Both the position numbers and the translations under genes were made by a program. From the NCBI GenBank assembly GCA_033002965.1, contig JAURVB010006236.1:300859-364858 (forward strand): DNA of 64,000 bases. The letters are read 5' to 3'. The notes beneath the pieces were generated by a model. That model saw only the letters and a list, made by a program, of their open reading frames with translations. It was not told the DNA's origin and did no database searches. Below, one piece after another: positions 1 through 12,393 of this stretch; the first letter of the stretch is position 1, and every line of letters starts with the position of its first letter. Source of the stretch: Piper betle (Eukaryota; Streptophyta; Magnoliopsida; Piperales; Piperaceae).

Positions 1-1449
1 TTACTAAGAGGGGAGGTGGAGCCTTGGCTCCCACCCTCCAGGCTAGGCAGAAGAATGTCTCTGCTGCCCCACCGGCCGCTCGGCCCACTGCCACCAGCCC
101 CGCCTTAGCCCCCTAGCCTACCACCTCCGCATAGCAGCTACCATCATCCCGCACTGCCTTGGCCACCATGCCTCGTTGCTTTGCAACTTGGCTAGTACCT
201 CTCGTCGCCCTACATCGCCTAGCTGCCACTGCCCTGTTGCCCCATTAACCACATCGCTCCTGTCAAATTAGTGTCATGTTAAATACTGTTAAATACTTCA
301 GAAGATAAGATTTAATTTATAATTGAAAATATGTGAATTATTTTTTAATTTATTAATCACTTTTGAAGAGTGACATTGCATGCAGGGCCAAATTGTTATG
401 GGTAATATCAGAACCAACTTAAGATAGTATTTATTTGATGGTGGCTTGAAGTAAATGTAGACTAGAGCGCGGCCATGAGTTCGGACTTGGACTAACCTCT
501 TCCTATTCTATGGAACAGGAAGTTCTCTAATATGTGTGTTTTTAATTAACCATTGGATTTGATCAAATCGCTAATGACCATCTCCCCTCAACTAGCCAGC
601 TTCTCATAGAAGATACTCTCTTTTCTTACCGGTCACCTGTTTTTTTCCCTTACAAACCCTAGGTACTGATTTTGGTTTAGATAAAGAAGGATGTTTCGCC
701 TTTTTTGTTGTTTTTTTTAAAGAATGATTTCTAACTTGAGTTTAGTGGGTAAGTAGGAGCTTTTTTTCTTTCCATGTTATGTTTTTTATGTTGAAGATTA
801 TAATTTTTTTCCTTTATGTACTACCCCCATAAATTAAATAAAGAGCCGACTTTATATGGGTAGCAAATAATAACTTTATATGGGTAGCAAGCTTCCCTCA
901 TCCTCCACTTCGGCCTCTACACTGGCAGCTGCAATGAACTCACAGGAGGTACCATACGAAGAGAGGGGTACCATATGAAGAGGTGGTCCTACCTAGGTTG
1001 ACGGGAAGAGGAAGCATTAAGGGCAAAGAGGTGGAGAAGGAAAGTAGGCGGTAGAAGTCTGGAGGAAGAGGGACATGTCTTTGTTAATACTATCACCGGC
1101 AACACCGGTTATGAGTTCCAATGTCGATAAGAGTTTGTTTGGGAGGAGAGGGGGTGTTGGGGAAGGCTAGAGGAGAATTAGGGTAGTCATAAGGTTGAGA
1201 AAAGTACTATTTCATATATTTATATATTTATCAATTTCTCTTTCTAATTTAATATTAAACATGCTTCTAAATAAGGACACCTAACTTAAATTTTATCTTA
1301 AAAAAATAAAAAAACCACCTGACCGACCTTTGATGGCAGGTTGTGAAGGTTGAATTTATTTTAAAAAAATATGTTCAATCTGGGTTAATCTTGTAATTAG
1401 ACGGCCCAAATTGATTTGGGTTAGAAAACTTTTTTGTCATGAGGTAAAA

Positions 1450-1481
<32 letters not shown>

Positions 1482-3849
1482 TATGATACTTACGTATAAT
1501 TTAGAAAATTAATTTTTACCTAGAACGGCGTGGAGCATGTACCATTTAGATTTTTATCTAAATGTCATTCGACCACGCGTTTGTGTAATTTAGGTGATAG
1601 TTCGTAGTTTATGTTCCCCAGAAAATCCTCATCCATGTCCTCCTTTCTGTTTGAACTCTGAACTCTGCACTCTTTAGATTTAACTGCCACCACTTCTCTG
1701 AACCGAGAGCTTATCTCTTGAATCTCTCGGTCGTTTATATTTTCTCTTTGCTTTTTTATCATCTCTTGAAACTCTCGATCATTTTATATGTTCTCTTTGT
1801 TTTTTTATCATAATTAATGGAAATATATTTTGGTAATTAGTTAAAACTAAGGTTGCTTTAAAATATCAGAAACATCTCCTCCAACATATAGCATCTCAAT
1901 CTGGCCTCCACAATTTGACCAGCGTTGGGGGTGAGAAACTCAGTTGCACCTACTTACAGTGAAAAAAAAGAAACCATATCTGTAGGAAGAACTCTTTTTT
2001 ACAACTACCAAGCCAAGTCCCCATTCTTCTCCATTGCCGTCGTCTCCTTCCCTGTTCCCCACCGGAGAAGAGCAAGGCAACGAAGAAACTGCCGACATCG
2101 ACACTGCCTGCGTCGCCGTCGGGAGAGGGGTGTGAGATGCTAGGAAGAGAAAGTTGGGGTAAGATGACGGTCATCACTTTGCAGCTGGGATGGCGTCCGT
2201 TGGTTGGACGTGGGAGAAGGCATTGTCTATTTCCTTCCCCTTCACTTAGGGCTAAACTCGATTAAAATTCAATCAATATATAAATTTATTTTTATCTCAT
2301 ATTAATTATATTATCTACTCATATTTTAATAATAATTTTTTTTATAAATAACAAATAACTCATGTATATAATTCTTATCTCTTTTATTTTTAATTTTCTT
2401 TTACATCAATTAACATAAAAATCACTTTTTTGTAAGAAACTAACTAAAGAAATATTATGTTGAAAAAATTTAAAAATTAAGATTTATATCATTAATTTTT
2501 TATTTTTATCAGTCACTCAATTAGTCATTTATTCAGACGAAATAATATCCACGTTTAATTTATTTTTTTGTATATAATTAAATTAATTCTTCATCATTTA
2601 TGCTCCATTTAAGTTAATTTAAATTGGTTGGGTAATAGGGTGACCATTAAGGCCCTAAATATACGTGGGCAAGAAAAGTTATCAAAGAGTGCCCACAGTT
2701 GACCCACATCCCACAACCAACAAGCCCAAATTAACAACGACTCCGTAAACTCGGTCCATCTTCTTACAGTCGAGCTTAAAGTCGGTTCATCTTCTTAAGC
2801 TCGGTTCGCCTCAAGAAGAGCTGAGCCCGAGTTGACCTCCAACTTTATTCGATTCGGTCTGCGACTCGTTAATTAGCTTACTCAAATATTCATATGTTAT
2901 AAAACATTTAACATATAAATTGCTGAAGGTAGAGGTTTGATTTTCATTAATCATATTACTAAAATCTTGTATTAGGCTCTGTCTGGTTAGCATAAAAGAA
3001 AATATAAATTTCATGAAAATTAAGTGGTAAGGTTGGCTGCAGGTACTATGGATCCTCTCCTATACCAAGTCTCGCCGGTCTTGTCTATAGGTCGTGATGT
3101 GCCTTGAGATGGCCTTATCCTGTCCCCCTGCCGGGGGGGGGAATCCGCTCCTGGGTTGTCGTGCTTTGTTGCGGGTGGCCCTTCCTCTAGGCACCTTTCG
3201 AAGATAGTGAGTGTGACAACATACATGCTTCCCGTTAGGGAAGCCATTGGCCTTCTCATCAGTAGATGGAAGTATTCTCAAATAACCTGATAAGATACAA
3301 TAGTTCTCATCATTGTTTGAGATGAGGTTGTACTTTTCATACTTTTCATTCGAAAAGTGTGCTCTGGTAAGCCACGAAAACTCTTTGCAGAGCATTCAGT
3401 AAGCTTATGGGATTAACATTCCAAAATGTGTGATGAACACACATTTCCAAAAACTGACCTTAGGGCAACTTGTCCTATGAGATTGGAAGAAGGAAAATTA
3501 GTTAATCATAATGCAATAAAATAAAATAAAATAATTATAACAATGGTATATCTTTAAACTAGAATCTATCTTTAAGTTCTTATGTGATGATTATTTAAAA
3601 TAAGACAAAAATGAGAATTTAGCTACAAAATTAGAATTTAACCCTAAAATATATGTAATTATCATCAATCTCACAATTTAATAAGATAAAATAAGACTTT
3701 GTCTCTAATATATCCCGCGCATCGCACAATGTCATGCTTTGTTAATCATAAATACCTTTATGTGCCAACTCACGTGCTTCACAAAGAAAAAAATATCTCA
3801 CTTTTTCTTATCTATAAACCGGAAAAGAAGTGGTTTTTTCCCACTTAGA
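1..3849. other. Intergenic, no gene seen; repeat-like blocks
   Basis: 1-250 is GC-rich and C-rich, unlike the AT-rich rest, and looks like part of a repeat cut by the window edge. 880-1180 and 1990-2240 are purine- or pyrimidine-rich blocks. 3020-3260 is a GC-rich island containing a run of nine G (3130-3138). Open frames here (for example 3020-3259 minus, 79 codons) match nothing I recognise. Confidence 0.6.
1455..1482. repeat. (TA)n microsatellite
   Basis: Uninterrupted run of TA dinucleotides, about 14 units, in AT-rich intergenic DNA. Confidence 0.9.
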
Positions 3850-3854
3850 GACCA

Positions 3855-6501
3855 TGTAAAACCCATGATTCGAATTAGGTTTTATAATCTAAATCGGTCG
3901 ATTTGATAGTTATTTTTAGGGTCGAGTTAATGTTCGAATAATTTCAATATCATGTAAGTATACACGGTCGAAACAAGTAGTATAACGATAAATTCAAGTA
4001 TCGTCTTATAGGAGATGAATTTCTTATAATTAATTAAAGATTCCTCTTATCTTTTATTCCATCAGATTGTCGATCTAGGATAATTTTATAACATGGTGGC
4101 TCCCGCTCCTTCATGCTTCTATTATTTTGCCTCAATTTTTACATCCCAGTGATAATTAATTAATCAACAAAATAATACATTAAGATTTGCCTTATAAGCA
4201 CATGTTGTGTATTTCCCGATTACAATGATAAACAAGTCAAAAGACTCGTCGTATGATGAATTATCAATGACTAATTTAATTAATTTCTCCTAAAATCTAA
4301 TTAAACCTTATAATCTAAGATATAGGTGATTGATCTATTCTTAGCATTTAGAACATGATAATTTAAATAATTTGATTGAATACAAGAGTAAGAGGTTAAA
4401 ATGAATTCAATTAAATCATGTTAAGTACCAACTTCTCTAGAACGAAATAAAGACTACTCCATAATAAAAATAGAAAACAATATAAAAAAGAAACTACTTT
4501 ATTATGAAAAGAAAAGAATTCAAAAATTAAAACTACTTCTTTCACTACACTCCGAAGCCAAGAAATGAGATATGATATCCCAAACAACAAATGACCACCC
4601 TTTTATATAGAAGAGAAGATGACCAAGAGATACAAGAATTCAAGGAGGGATTCTAAAATTCGATGTGGACTAATTGATTATGATCTGATGAAGTTTCCAA
4701 TTCCCTAACAACGAGTGCTAAAGTTATGTATAGCCATCCACATGGAGCTTTGCCATCATCAAAATTGTAGTCATCAACAAGTGGGTCCAATGCACTAACT
4801 AATAAATTCAAGCTTAATTTGTTTCATTTTTTGCATTAAAACTTTAAAATTAAGCATATCTTATAAAATATTAATTAATTAGAATATAACAAAAAATATT
4901 ACCTAATTAATAATATTTATACTTGGAAAATACAAAATCATATAAAAAGCTTAGGTAAATATTGTATATTTTTACATTTTAATTGCGAAATGTCCATTTT
5001 TTCACCAACCATTCGTTTTTCTCACCTAACTTTTGTTTTTCTCACTGACCACTCGTTTTCTTCCTCCTGACATCTATTTATTCACACTTCTAACATGTTA
5101 TCATTCAGCCATCACCATCCTTCTCACTCAACTTCCTTTTTCCTCCACGATCCTCACCCAAGCCAGCCACAACCTCGTCACAGTCACCGCATGACTGATG
5201 ATTAGGTACAGAGTAGGAGCTCACCGTTTAAGCGCTAAGATATGCTCGGAGCTTCTACTGAAGTCCGTTTAGGACTCATCCCTAATTTGTTTTTCTATTC
5301 TATCGTGATATAATTTTATAGTTTGTAGGACAAGTTGAGTGGTATTTTATTAAATCCCACTTAGCTCAGGCCATTTAGTCAAATAGTTTTCTGGAGATCC
5401 ACCACAAGTTGCCTTCAGGCCTATTATATAAATCCCTACCAAGACCTATATACATGTAGTTTCTGCATTTTTGATAACCGCACTGCGCAAGCTGGCATGT
5501 GCCAGTCGAAGTTCACTGACAACCATGCTACGCAAGTGGCATGTGCTAATCGATGCCAGGAATACTAACAATCATATGTGCCAGTCGAAGCTGCCGACAA
5601 CCATGCTACTAGTGGCATGTGCTAGTCGATGCCAGGAATACGGATAACCATATGTGTCAATCGAAGCCGCCGACAACCATGCTATGCAAGTGGCATGTGC
5701 CAGTCGTAAGTTGAAATATCAACAACTGTGCTATGCGAGTGGGTATGGAAGTAAGAAAAATGGCTTAGGATATAACAGTAGTCCCAAGGGACCAGAAAGT
5801 GAAATGAGAAAATATCAAGAGAGCATTAACAGTAGCAAATTAGTTCAGTTAAAGATGATTTCAGTTTAGTAGATGCCCTTCAGATATTTCACGATGTTTT
5901 CTTTATATGAGAGTTTGCTCTCATAGCCAGATTGATGTTAGTTATATTTTTGGACTATTAACACTCGTTATTGACATGTTTTTTTAATATATATAAGTGA
6001 TGATCATGAGTAAGATGAGCCACTTGGATGGAGGAGCAATAAGGTCTTTTGCACACATGTCAAACGATAAAATATTTTGTTATGTTATCATTATATTAGG
6101 AATGATGTGATGTAATATAAAGTATGACAATTGAATTCATATATTTTAATAATGTAAAAAAATTATTAGAACACACAAGATGGGTTAAGACACAAGATTC
6201 AAAATGAATTATGTAATAGATTAGAATTTTGTGTGAATATCCAAGCGTGATATAATAATATATATTTTTATCAACTTTGTCGTTTTTATCGATTTTTATC
6301 GTTATTATTTTTAGTATGAACTGGTTGTCATGTCATTCATGTAATTGCATGTTAGGCATTCATCCATGCATAGTGATAAACATCTTCCATCTCGAGATGC
6401 TGAGAGTAGATCCACAGGGTTGAGTTCAGGTTAGTCGACCTAACCAGAACCAGTGATATTCCGGTTTGGTTTCGAGCGTAAATCGGATTTGAGGTGTTAC
6501 A
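3855..6501 (-). mobile_element. Second solo LTR of the same family, minus strand, with an internal insertion
   Basis: On the plus strand it begins TGTAAAACCC (3855) and ends GGTGTTACA (6501), the reverse of the family ends. Flanks are GACCA (3850-3854) and AACCA (6502-6506), a target duplication with one mismatch. Blocks match the copy at 12394-15300 in reverse: the two ends, the zone around 5200-5390 against about 13650-13830 (GTCCGTTTAGGACTC and the block with CCACTTA), and 6380-6500 against 12394-12530. A stretch from about 3950 to 4790 has no counterpart there and starts with a different repeat-like sequence, so it is probably a nested insertion. Confidence 0.75.
5490..5710. repeat. Minisatellite with about 77-bp unit
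   Basis: Imperfect direct repeats containing AGTGGCATGTGC..., then CGACAACCATGCTA; copies of AGTGGC start at 5535, 5611 and 5689, with a shorter divergent copy at about 5490. It lies inside the minus-strand LTR copy and seems specific to it. Confidence 0.75.
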
Positions 6502-6506
6502 AACCA

Positions 6507-8189
6507 CATAGATGAACCACATAAGATAATCATGATTATTTTGTATACAAAATGATTAATTTAATAAATTTTTTTATAAAAAATATATATTAAATATAAC
6601 TACTTTTGGTAATGTTAACTATTTAAAAATTTTCATATCATGGAATCAAACAAAGCCTAAGAGAAATCATGATCATCTTTTCCTTGTGTAACCAATACAG
6701 GATTAAAGAGTGTTCCATATTATAATAAAATAACATTATCACGTGGAACATCAATACCATCAATTACATATTATAGTAAAAGGAGCATTAATAGAGCATA
6801 TTGCTGTCAACAAATATATGTGCTACTGATTATTGATTGTCACCATTAGTAACATTATCACTTTCATAAGTGGCTCCTCTCCTCAACCTCGACTAATTAT
6901 TGATTGCTTTTTTTATCATAGATGATTGCAAGATCGATCCAAGAGCTAAGAAAACATTGACGTTAAAACTATTAATTGTTCATACCGTATTGTATAATGT
7001 TTGAGGATTCATGTTCATCAAAGGAATGAACAAATAGGATTAGGATCTTTTAAATCTATATGCATGCAATGCTAATAAACTGCAGGCCAACGATATACAA
7101 TAACTCCCCCTAACAAAGCTTACAACTTTCATCGTATTGTACTCTCCAAAGAGCAACTCTTCTCAAAGGGGTTGAGTTGGAATCCCATTCTAAGGATTCT
7201 TGTGGTTCCGAAGGATTAGGAGAACCAAGAACAGAGAGCTCTCCCTTTTTTCTTCCCCTGACTCTTTGGTTTGGTCTCTGATTGCCTAGAAGGGACAAAA
7301 GAAACATCTTGTTTTTCTTCAACAATTTCTAATCTCTAGTGGACCTCTCAGTAGGATTTGAGCCTAGATGAAGAAAAGAACTACTTTACTTGTTAAGTTA
7401 AGATGGAATCAAATCAATTATTCCTGCTTCATTCATTGGATCACCTGTCTCAGTTAAGAAGGGTCATGGAAAGAACGGATTCCGTTTTCAAATTTCGCCG
7501 CAGCCGCACAGCCCCTTCCCGCATGCCACAAATGGCCCATGAAAAGAAGTTAGTAATATATAATTTATAGCCCGAAACTCAAAGAAAAAATATATAATAG
7601 TAGCCAATCTTTGAACAACTTAAGTAACATAAAATTTAGAAAATGGCACTTGGATTAATGTAGCTAGGTTTATTAATTTACAAATAAAGACAAAGGTGCA
7701 GAAAGAGATTGACAAAAATAAAATTCACAAATAAAAATGTTCACTTTAATTTACAATCATTTACTTCAAGACATTTAAGTAAGGCTTTTGGCAGATTTGA
7801 ACTACCATCTCATTTTGAAAAATAATTTTTCTTCTCAAGTGCTCTTGCCGTTTTTGACCTATAAAGCTACTCATTTCACAAGTTTCAATTTTAAATCAGT
7901 CATGTCAAAGTTTATTTCCTAACCAGTCCAATGAATAAATCAAAAGCTTTTCCTCTATCAAGTGTGATTTGTAAAGAAAACTTCTTGGATTGCATCTTTT
8001 TAGTTAGAGATCTTATCGAGTATATATTCATTATTCAGCTACAGTTAATTCACTTAAGAAATTCAGTTATCATAGCTCCACACCAACTATTTAATAGCCA
8101 AGCTTAGAGTTTGACCAAACGCTACAGTCAATTCAAATTAACAGTTTCAAGATAGATGAAGAGATGGAACAAAGAGTGGAAGGTTGAGA
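6507..8189. other. Intergenic, no gene seen; possible organelle-derived block
   Basis: 6507-6660 is AT-rich with a MITE-like end (GGAATCAAACAAAGCC). About 7095-7540 differs in composition and lacks the usual AT-rich decay; it carries a 71-codon minus frame (7325-7110) and looks organellar to me, but I cannot confirm this. The rest is plain AT-rich DNA. Confidence 0.4.
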
Positions 8190-9289
8190 TATTGTAGAAT
8201 AATGAAGCAAATAATAGCGGAATTACGAGGATGATAACACATTCTTAAATGTTATCACAGAAGGGAGATCATTCTTTTGCCCATTAGATTAATCTCTTCT
8301 CTAATCAAAGTACACAAGACATATGTAAGATATAGATTTTTCTTACGATGATGCCCCTTTCATCCCGTGGATAAAAGGGGCACCAAGGTGGTTACTTGTA
8401 GTAACAAGTAGTTACTTGGTAGCAACAATTGGACCACAGTCAAACTAATATAATAGAGTTTTGACCCACATTACATGAGTGTCTAAATAATTTCAACATC
8501 TCTCACTTGCACATTTTGTGTGGCTTGACATCATGGGTGTCACATCTAAAGCTTGTGTACTTTGCTCTCACTTGCTCATGGTTTAAGAAGGCCACATACG
8601 AAATTAGAAGTAATTCATTTGTGAGAAATATCTCGTGTGACCACAAACATATTGGTCGTAAGAACTTGCCTTAGCACTAAATTTTCTTTATTACAATATC
8701 CTAAGTTATTCAAATCGCTGATTTAAAAAGAGTTAACTTGAGACAATCAAATGTATTAATATGTTCACATCACTTCGGCCTCAAATAGGCGAGGTGATGG
8801 GTTGACCATGGATACACAATTTTTAAAGAAGAAAAATCTTCCTTTTGTATGTATATTATCGTACTACCAAAAAATGCTTGCTTTTTTAGGCATATTATGT
8901 AGGTCAAATCATCCATGGCCATAGGTTTTACGCTAAAGTAGCAAACATTGTTTTTGTAATAAAAAATGTAATTAAAAGCATCTACGGGCAAAAAAATGAT
9001 ACAATTTGTATCATAGTAAAAAGTTTTACACAACACGAAAGATGAGATTCATTTCTTAATACCTTCTGGTCGTATAGTTACTCCCACTCAGAGGATATGC
9101 CTTATTGTTAAATGAACACCATACATATCTAGTTCAATCACCTCAAATAAGGATTAACTTGAGCTCTTAAACTAATCCTCCTCTTTAAGTACATAGTGAG
9201 ATCTCATATCTTGCTTTCTAATAAGAATTTATGTGATGGAGATTTATATCTTGAACAATATCAAGACGACTCAAAAACAAATTTCAACT

Positions 9290-9470
9290 ATGAGAGTCGT
9301 GGTTAAAGCATGTATATTTCCTCATCTAGTTCTCTGGTGAAAAATGTTATCTTGGCATCCATTTGATGTAATTCTAAATCCATATGTGCAATGATTGTTA
9401 GAATCAGGTGTATTGAAGTAAATCTCACCATTGGGGTGAAAGTTTCTTTGTAATCAGTACCTTCTTATTG
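9290..9470 (-). pseudogene. Copia reverse transcriptase fragment
   Basis: The minus strand reads YKETFTPMV, then ILTIIAHMDLELHQMDAKI, the conserved start of the copia RVT_2 domain (usually ...LELHQMDVKTAFLNG). It has frame breaks either side and no catalytic YVDD nearby. Confidence 0.65.
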
Positions 9471-9494
9471 AGTATACAGGATGAAATAGATTTA

Positions 9495-9900
9495 TGCAGG
9501 CAACAATTCAAAAATTGAGGTAAAAGGAGTTGATACTTGCAAACTGCGATTGCGAGAAGGACACACCTTACTACTGCATGATGTTCTTTTTGAATCAGAG
9601 ACACACGAAATTTAGTTTCTATTTTTGTTCTTTTGAGATTTGCATTTCTAAGACACTGGCTTCAGACTCTATTTAGGTATTTTATGTGTGGGACATGGTT
9701 TTATTTCATATGGTTTTATTGTACTAGATGTTGTATGCAACAATGTTATTGCAAGTAGTTGTTTTTCCTATATTGCATCATCTAGTGATCATGTGAATAT
9801 TGATGATCATGTTTGGCATGCATGTCTGAGACACATAGGGCAAGACATGATGAATCGACTAGCCAAAGGAGACATTGAGGATACCACAAACATAATTTGA
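9495..9900 (+). pseudogene. Copia GAG-pre-integrase fragment, opposite strand to the RT fragment
   Basis: The plus strand reads IEVKGVDTCKLRLREGHTL and LLHDVLF, then after a frame change GFIVLDVVCNN, and WHACLRHIGQDMMNRLAKG, the normal WHxRLGHIGxxRMxRL motif of the zinc-binding pre-integrase region. A frame change and a stop (9898) show it is dead. It runs opposite to the adjacent RT fragment. Confidence 0.7.
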
Positions 9901-11541
9901 TATGCACAAATTATGTTATTGATACATCTTGGAAGTCTCTGCCAGTGTCCACTTTCTCAGATTTTGCCATTATCGTACTAGATCTAGCATCAACAAAAGA
10001 TGAACTTTATTAGGACAATGTCAGTGTTGTTGACCTAATCTGACGATGACCTCCCCTTGGTGCTAGCCCCACCAATGATGTGGCAATTGCCACATGAGGC
10101 CACGGCTACAACAAAAACCTCTGATGAAGGCATCCCATATTTGAAGGAGATGTAGTGTAACATGTCAATTTTTTCATAGTGTAAACCGAATCAAAGTATT
10201 AAATCTTAGACCACTACTCTTGTTTATTAAAAATGTAAAGCTGGCCCATAAAACAAATCACTCGAGGTGTCAAAAGATGAAAGACTTGAGAGAATAATGT
10301 GCAACTAAAACACACATGATTATGCCAAAAATATACACAAACCCTTTGAGCTGGACTCATACAAATAGGACATCCTAAATGAGTTCAAATAAAAAAGGAG
10401 ACTTCAAATCACGAGAAAAATCCTGACAAAGTCTCCTATGTACCTTGGACGTGAAAAAATTTTCACAACTTGTATAAATTCACAATTTATAATACAACAC
10501 GTAGAACATTCCAAAATTTCACATTCCACGTATAGAAATATATAAGAGGTGTTCCACCTCTTTCACATTACAATATAGATCATTTATAACAACATTTTTG
10601 CATTCTTCAAACTGTTAGTTTGTTTGGTCTTCACATGAGCCCTTCTCTTGTAAAATAAAACCCAAAAGCTTTTCCAACCGTGTTTCTTCTTTGCTTCAAA
10701 TACCTACACAAATAACATAATTTAGCGTACCTAAGATTTATTTATCTTTAAGTTTTGGGACTCCGAAACTTGGAGAATTCCTGCACAAAACACTTAAACC
10801 TGTGTGCCCCAAAGTATATTGCCGGCAAAATAGCTTGGATTTTATGAATTTTATGACGATATAAAAAATTGTTGTGTTTCTATTTTCATGTGTTTAACAC
10901 TTTTTAGAGAGATGCCAAGACATTTGTGACCAGCAAGAAAAATATTCGGCCATATTTGTTTTTTTTTTGTTTGATTTGGACACGTTTTCTTGCCGTTCAA
11001 TCTACAAGATAGCATTTATTTTTTGTGCCTTTTCACCATTGCCGATGAGATTTAGGTCGCCAGCAAAAAATGTTAGCCTTTGTCGACGACAGTTCGCTGT
11101 CCAACTCCTATCTCTCTGGCGAATATCGTCGTAGAAGCATTGGACTCATAATAAACACTTAATTACAAAAATTAAAATTTGATCTTTCACATTAAATTCA
11201 ATAAAAATATATATCAATGAAGAAATCATGAAGGCTTAAATACCAACGCAGAGTAATAAAGTAAATAACAACGGAATTATTAGGATAATAACATAATCTC
11301 GAATGCAATTATAGTCCAGAGAACATTTTTTTATCCATGGGATAAATATATACTCCGAGCAAAGTATGCAGGACAAGTCAATTATATAAGATCCATATTT
11401 CTCTTACAGACAACGCCCCGCCTGGGTGGTTACTTGCATTTACAAATAATTAAGTAACATTTGGACCACAATCAAACCTATATAATTGACTTTTAACCCA
11501 CATTAAGTAGGTGTTCAAATAATTCCATCGGATATAATTTA

Positions 11542-12388
11542 GTGTGAATAGCATGAAAAACCACAACCCTTATATTGCAATCCTATCAATATTTAAAAAT
11601 CATTTATTCATATCAAAGTTGTCAAAGAAAACAATTCAATCGCCGATTTTTTCTTTCTTTCAATAACCAACTTTTTCTATTTATGCTCCAATAGCATCTT
11701 GGACAAAGATAAATCATCATCCTCGTCTAAAAATAGTCACAGCCGTCAAAGCATCCACAAGCAGCTATACATGATTTCAAATAAACTACAGAAACATCAA
11801 TTTTTACATCGTTTCAATCCTCCTTTAAATCATGACGCAGAAGCTAAATCAAGAGAGAATAGAAAACATGAAGGACAGAAATTCGACAACACATAATACC
11901 ATTGTATGCAAACAATCAAACATACCTAAAACCATATATAATGAAACTTCTTTCTGGCAAAAACTGTCATGGTGAGCACTAAAGTATTGGTGGGTATGAA
12001 TGCGTTAGATTAGAAATTACCTTAAAAAATAAAAAAGAATTATTATTACTATGGCAAGCATAATTAAGAAAGGACGCTACCATGTGGTGAACACGGGTGT
12101 GTGGCGAGCATAAGAACATATGGATTATTAAAAAAATTAGGCATGACGTTGCGTAATACACATGGTATATTAGAGATAAAATCTAATTTTGGAGGAAATT
12201 CTCATTTTTATCTCATCTTAAATGACAATCAGATAATAACTTAGAGATAGATTCTAATTTTAAAGATATACATTAATTATAATTTATTTATTTTTATTTG
12301 ATTTTTATCGTCTTTTGATTGGCTCAATAAGCTTCGCTTCCCAGCCACCTGCCTCCTTGTATGGAAATGTTTTTCATGATCTTCGGCT
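11542..12388. other. Intergenic, nothing recognised
   Basis: AT-rich DNA between the decayed copia element and the plus-strand solo LTR. Short chance frames only. Confidence 0.6.
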
Positions 12389-12393
12389 CTTTC

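Larger units (their letters stand above)
8190..11541 (-). mobile_element. Decayed copia retrotransposon with two LTRs, minus strand
   Basis: Two roughly 300-bp stretches in the same orientation match: about 8193-8508 and about 11249-11541 (shared blocks: AATAATAGCGGAATTA against AATAACAACGGAATTA, GGTGGTTACTTG, TTGGACCACA, AACCCACATTA). On the minus strand GTGCAAGTGAGAG (8519-8507 side) resembles a polypurine tract before the 3' LTR. TGGTATTTAAGC at about 11248 resembles the tRNA-Met primer site TGGTATCAGAGC after the 5' LTR. A reverse-transcriptase trace on the minus strand (about 9290-9470) fits this orientation. The interior is much deleted and rearranged. Confidence 0.6.
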
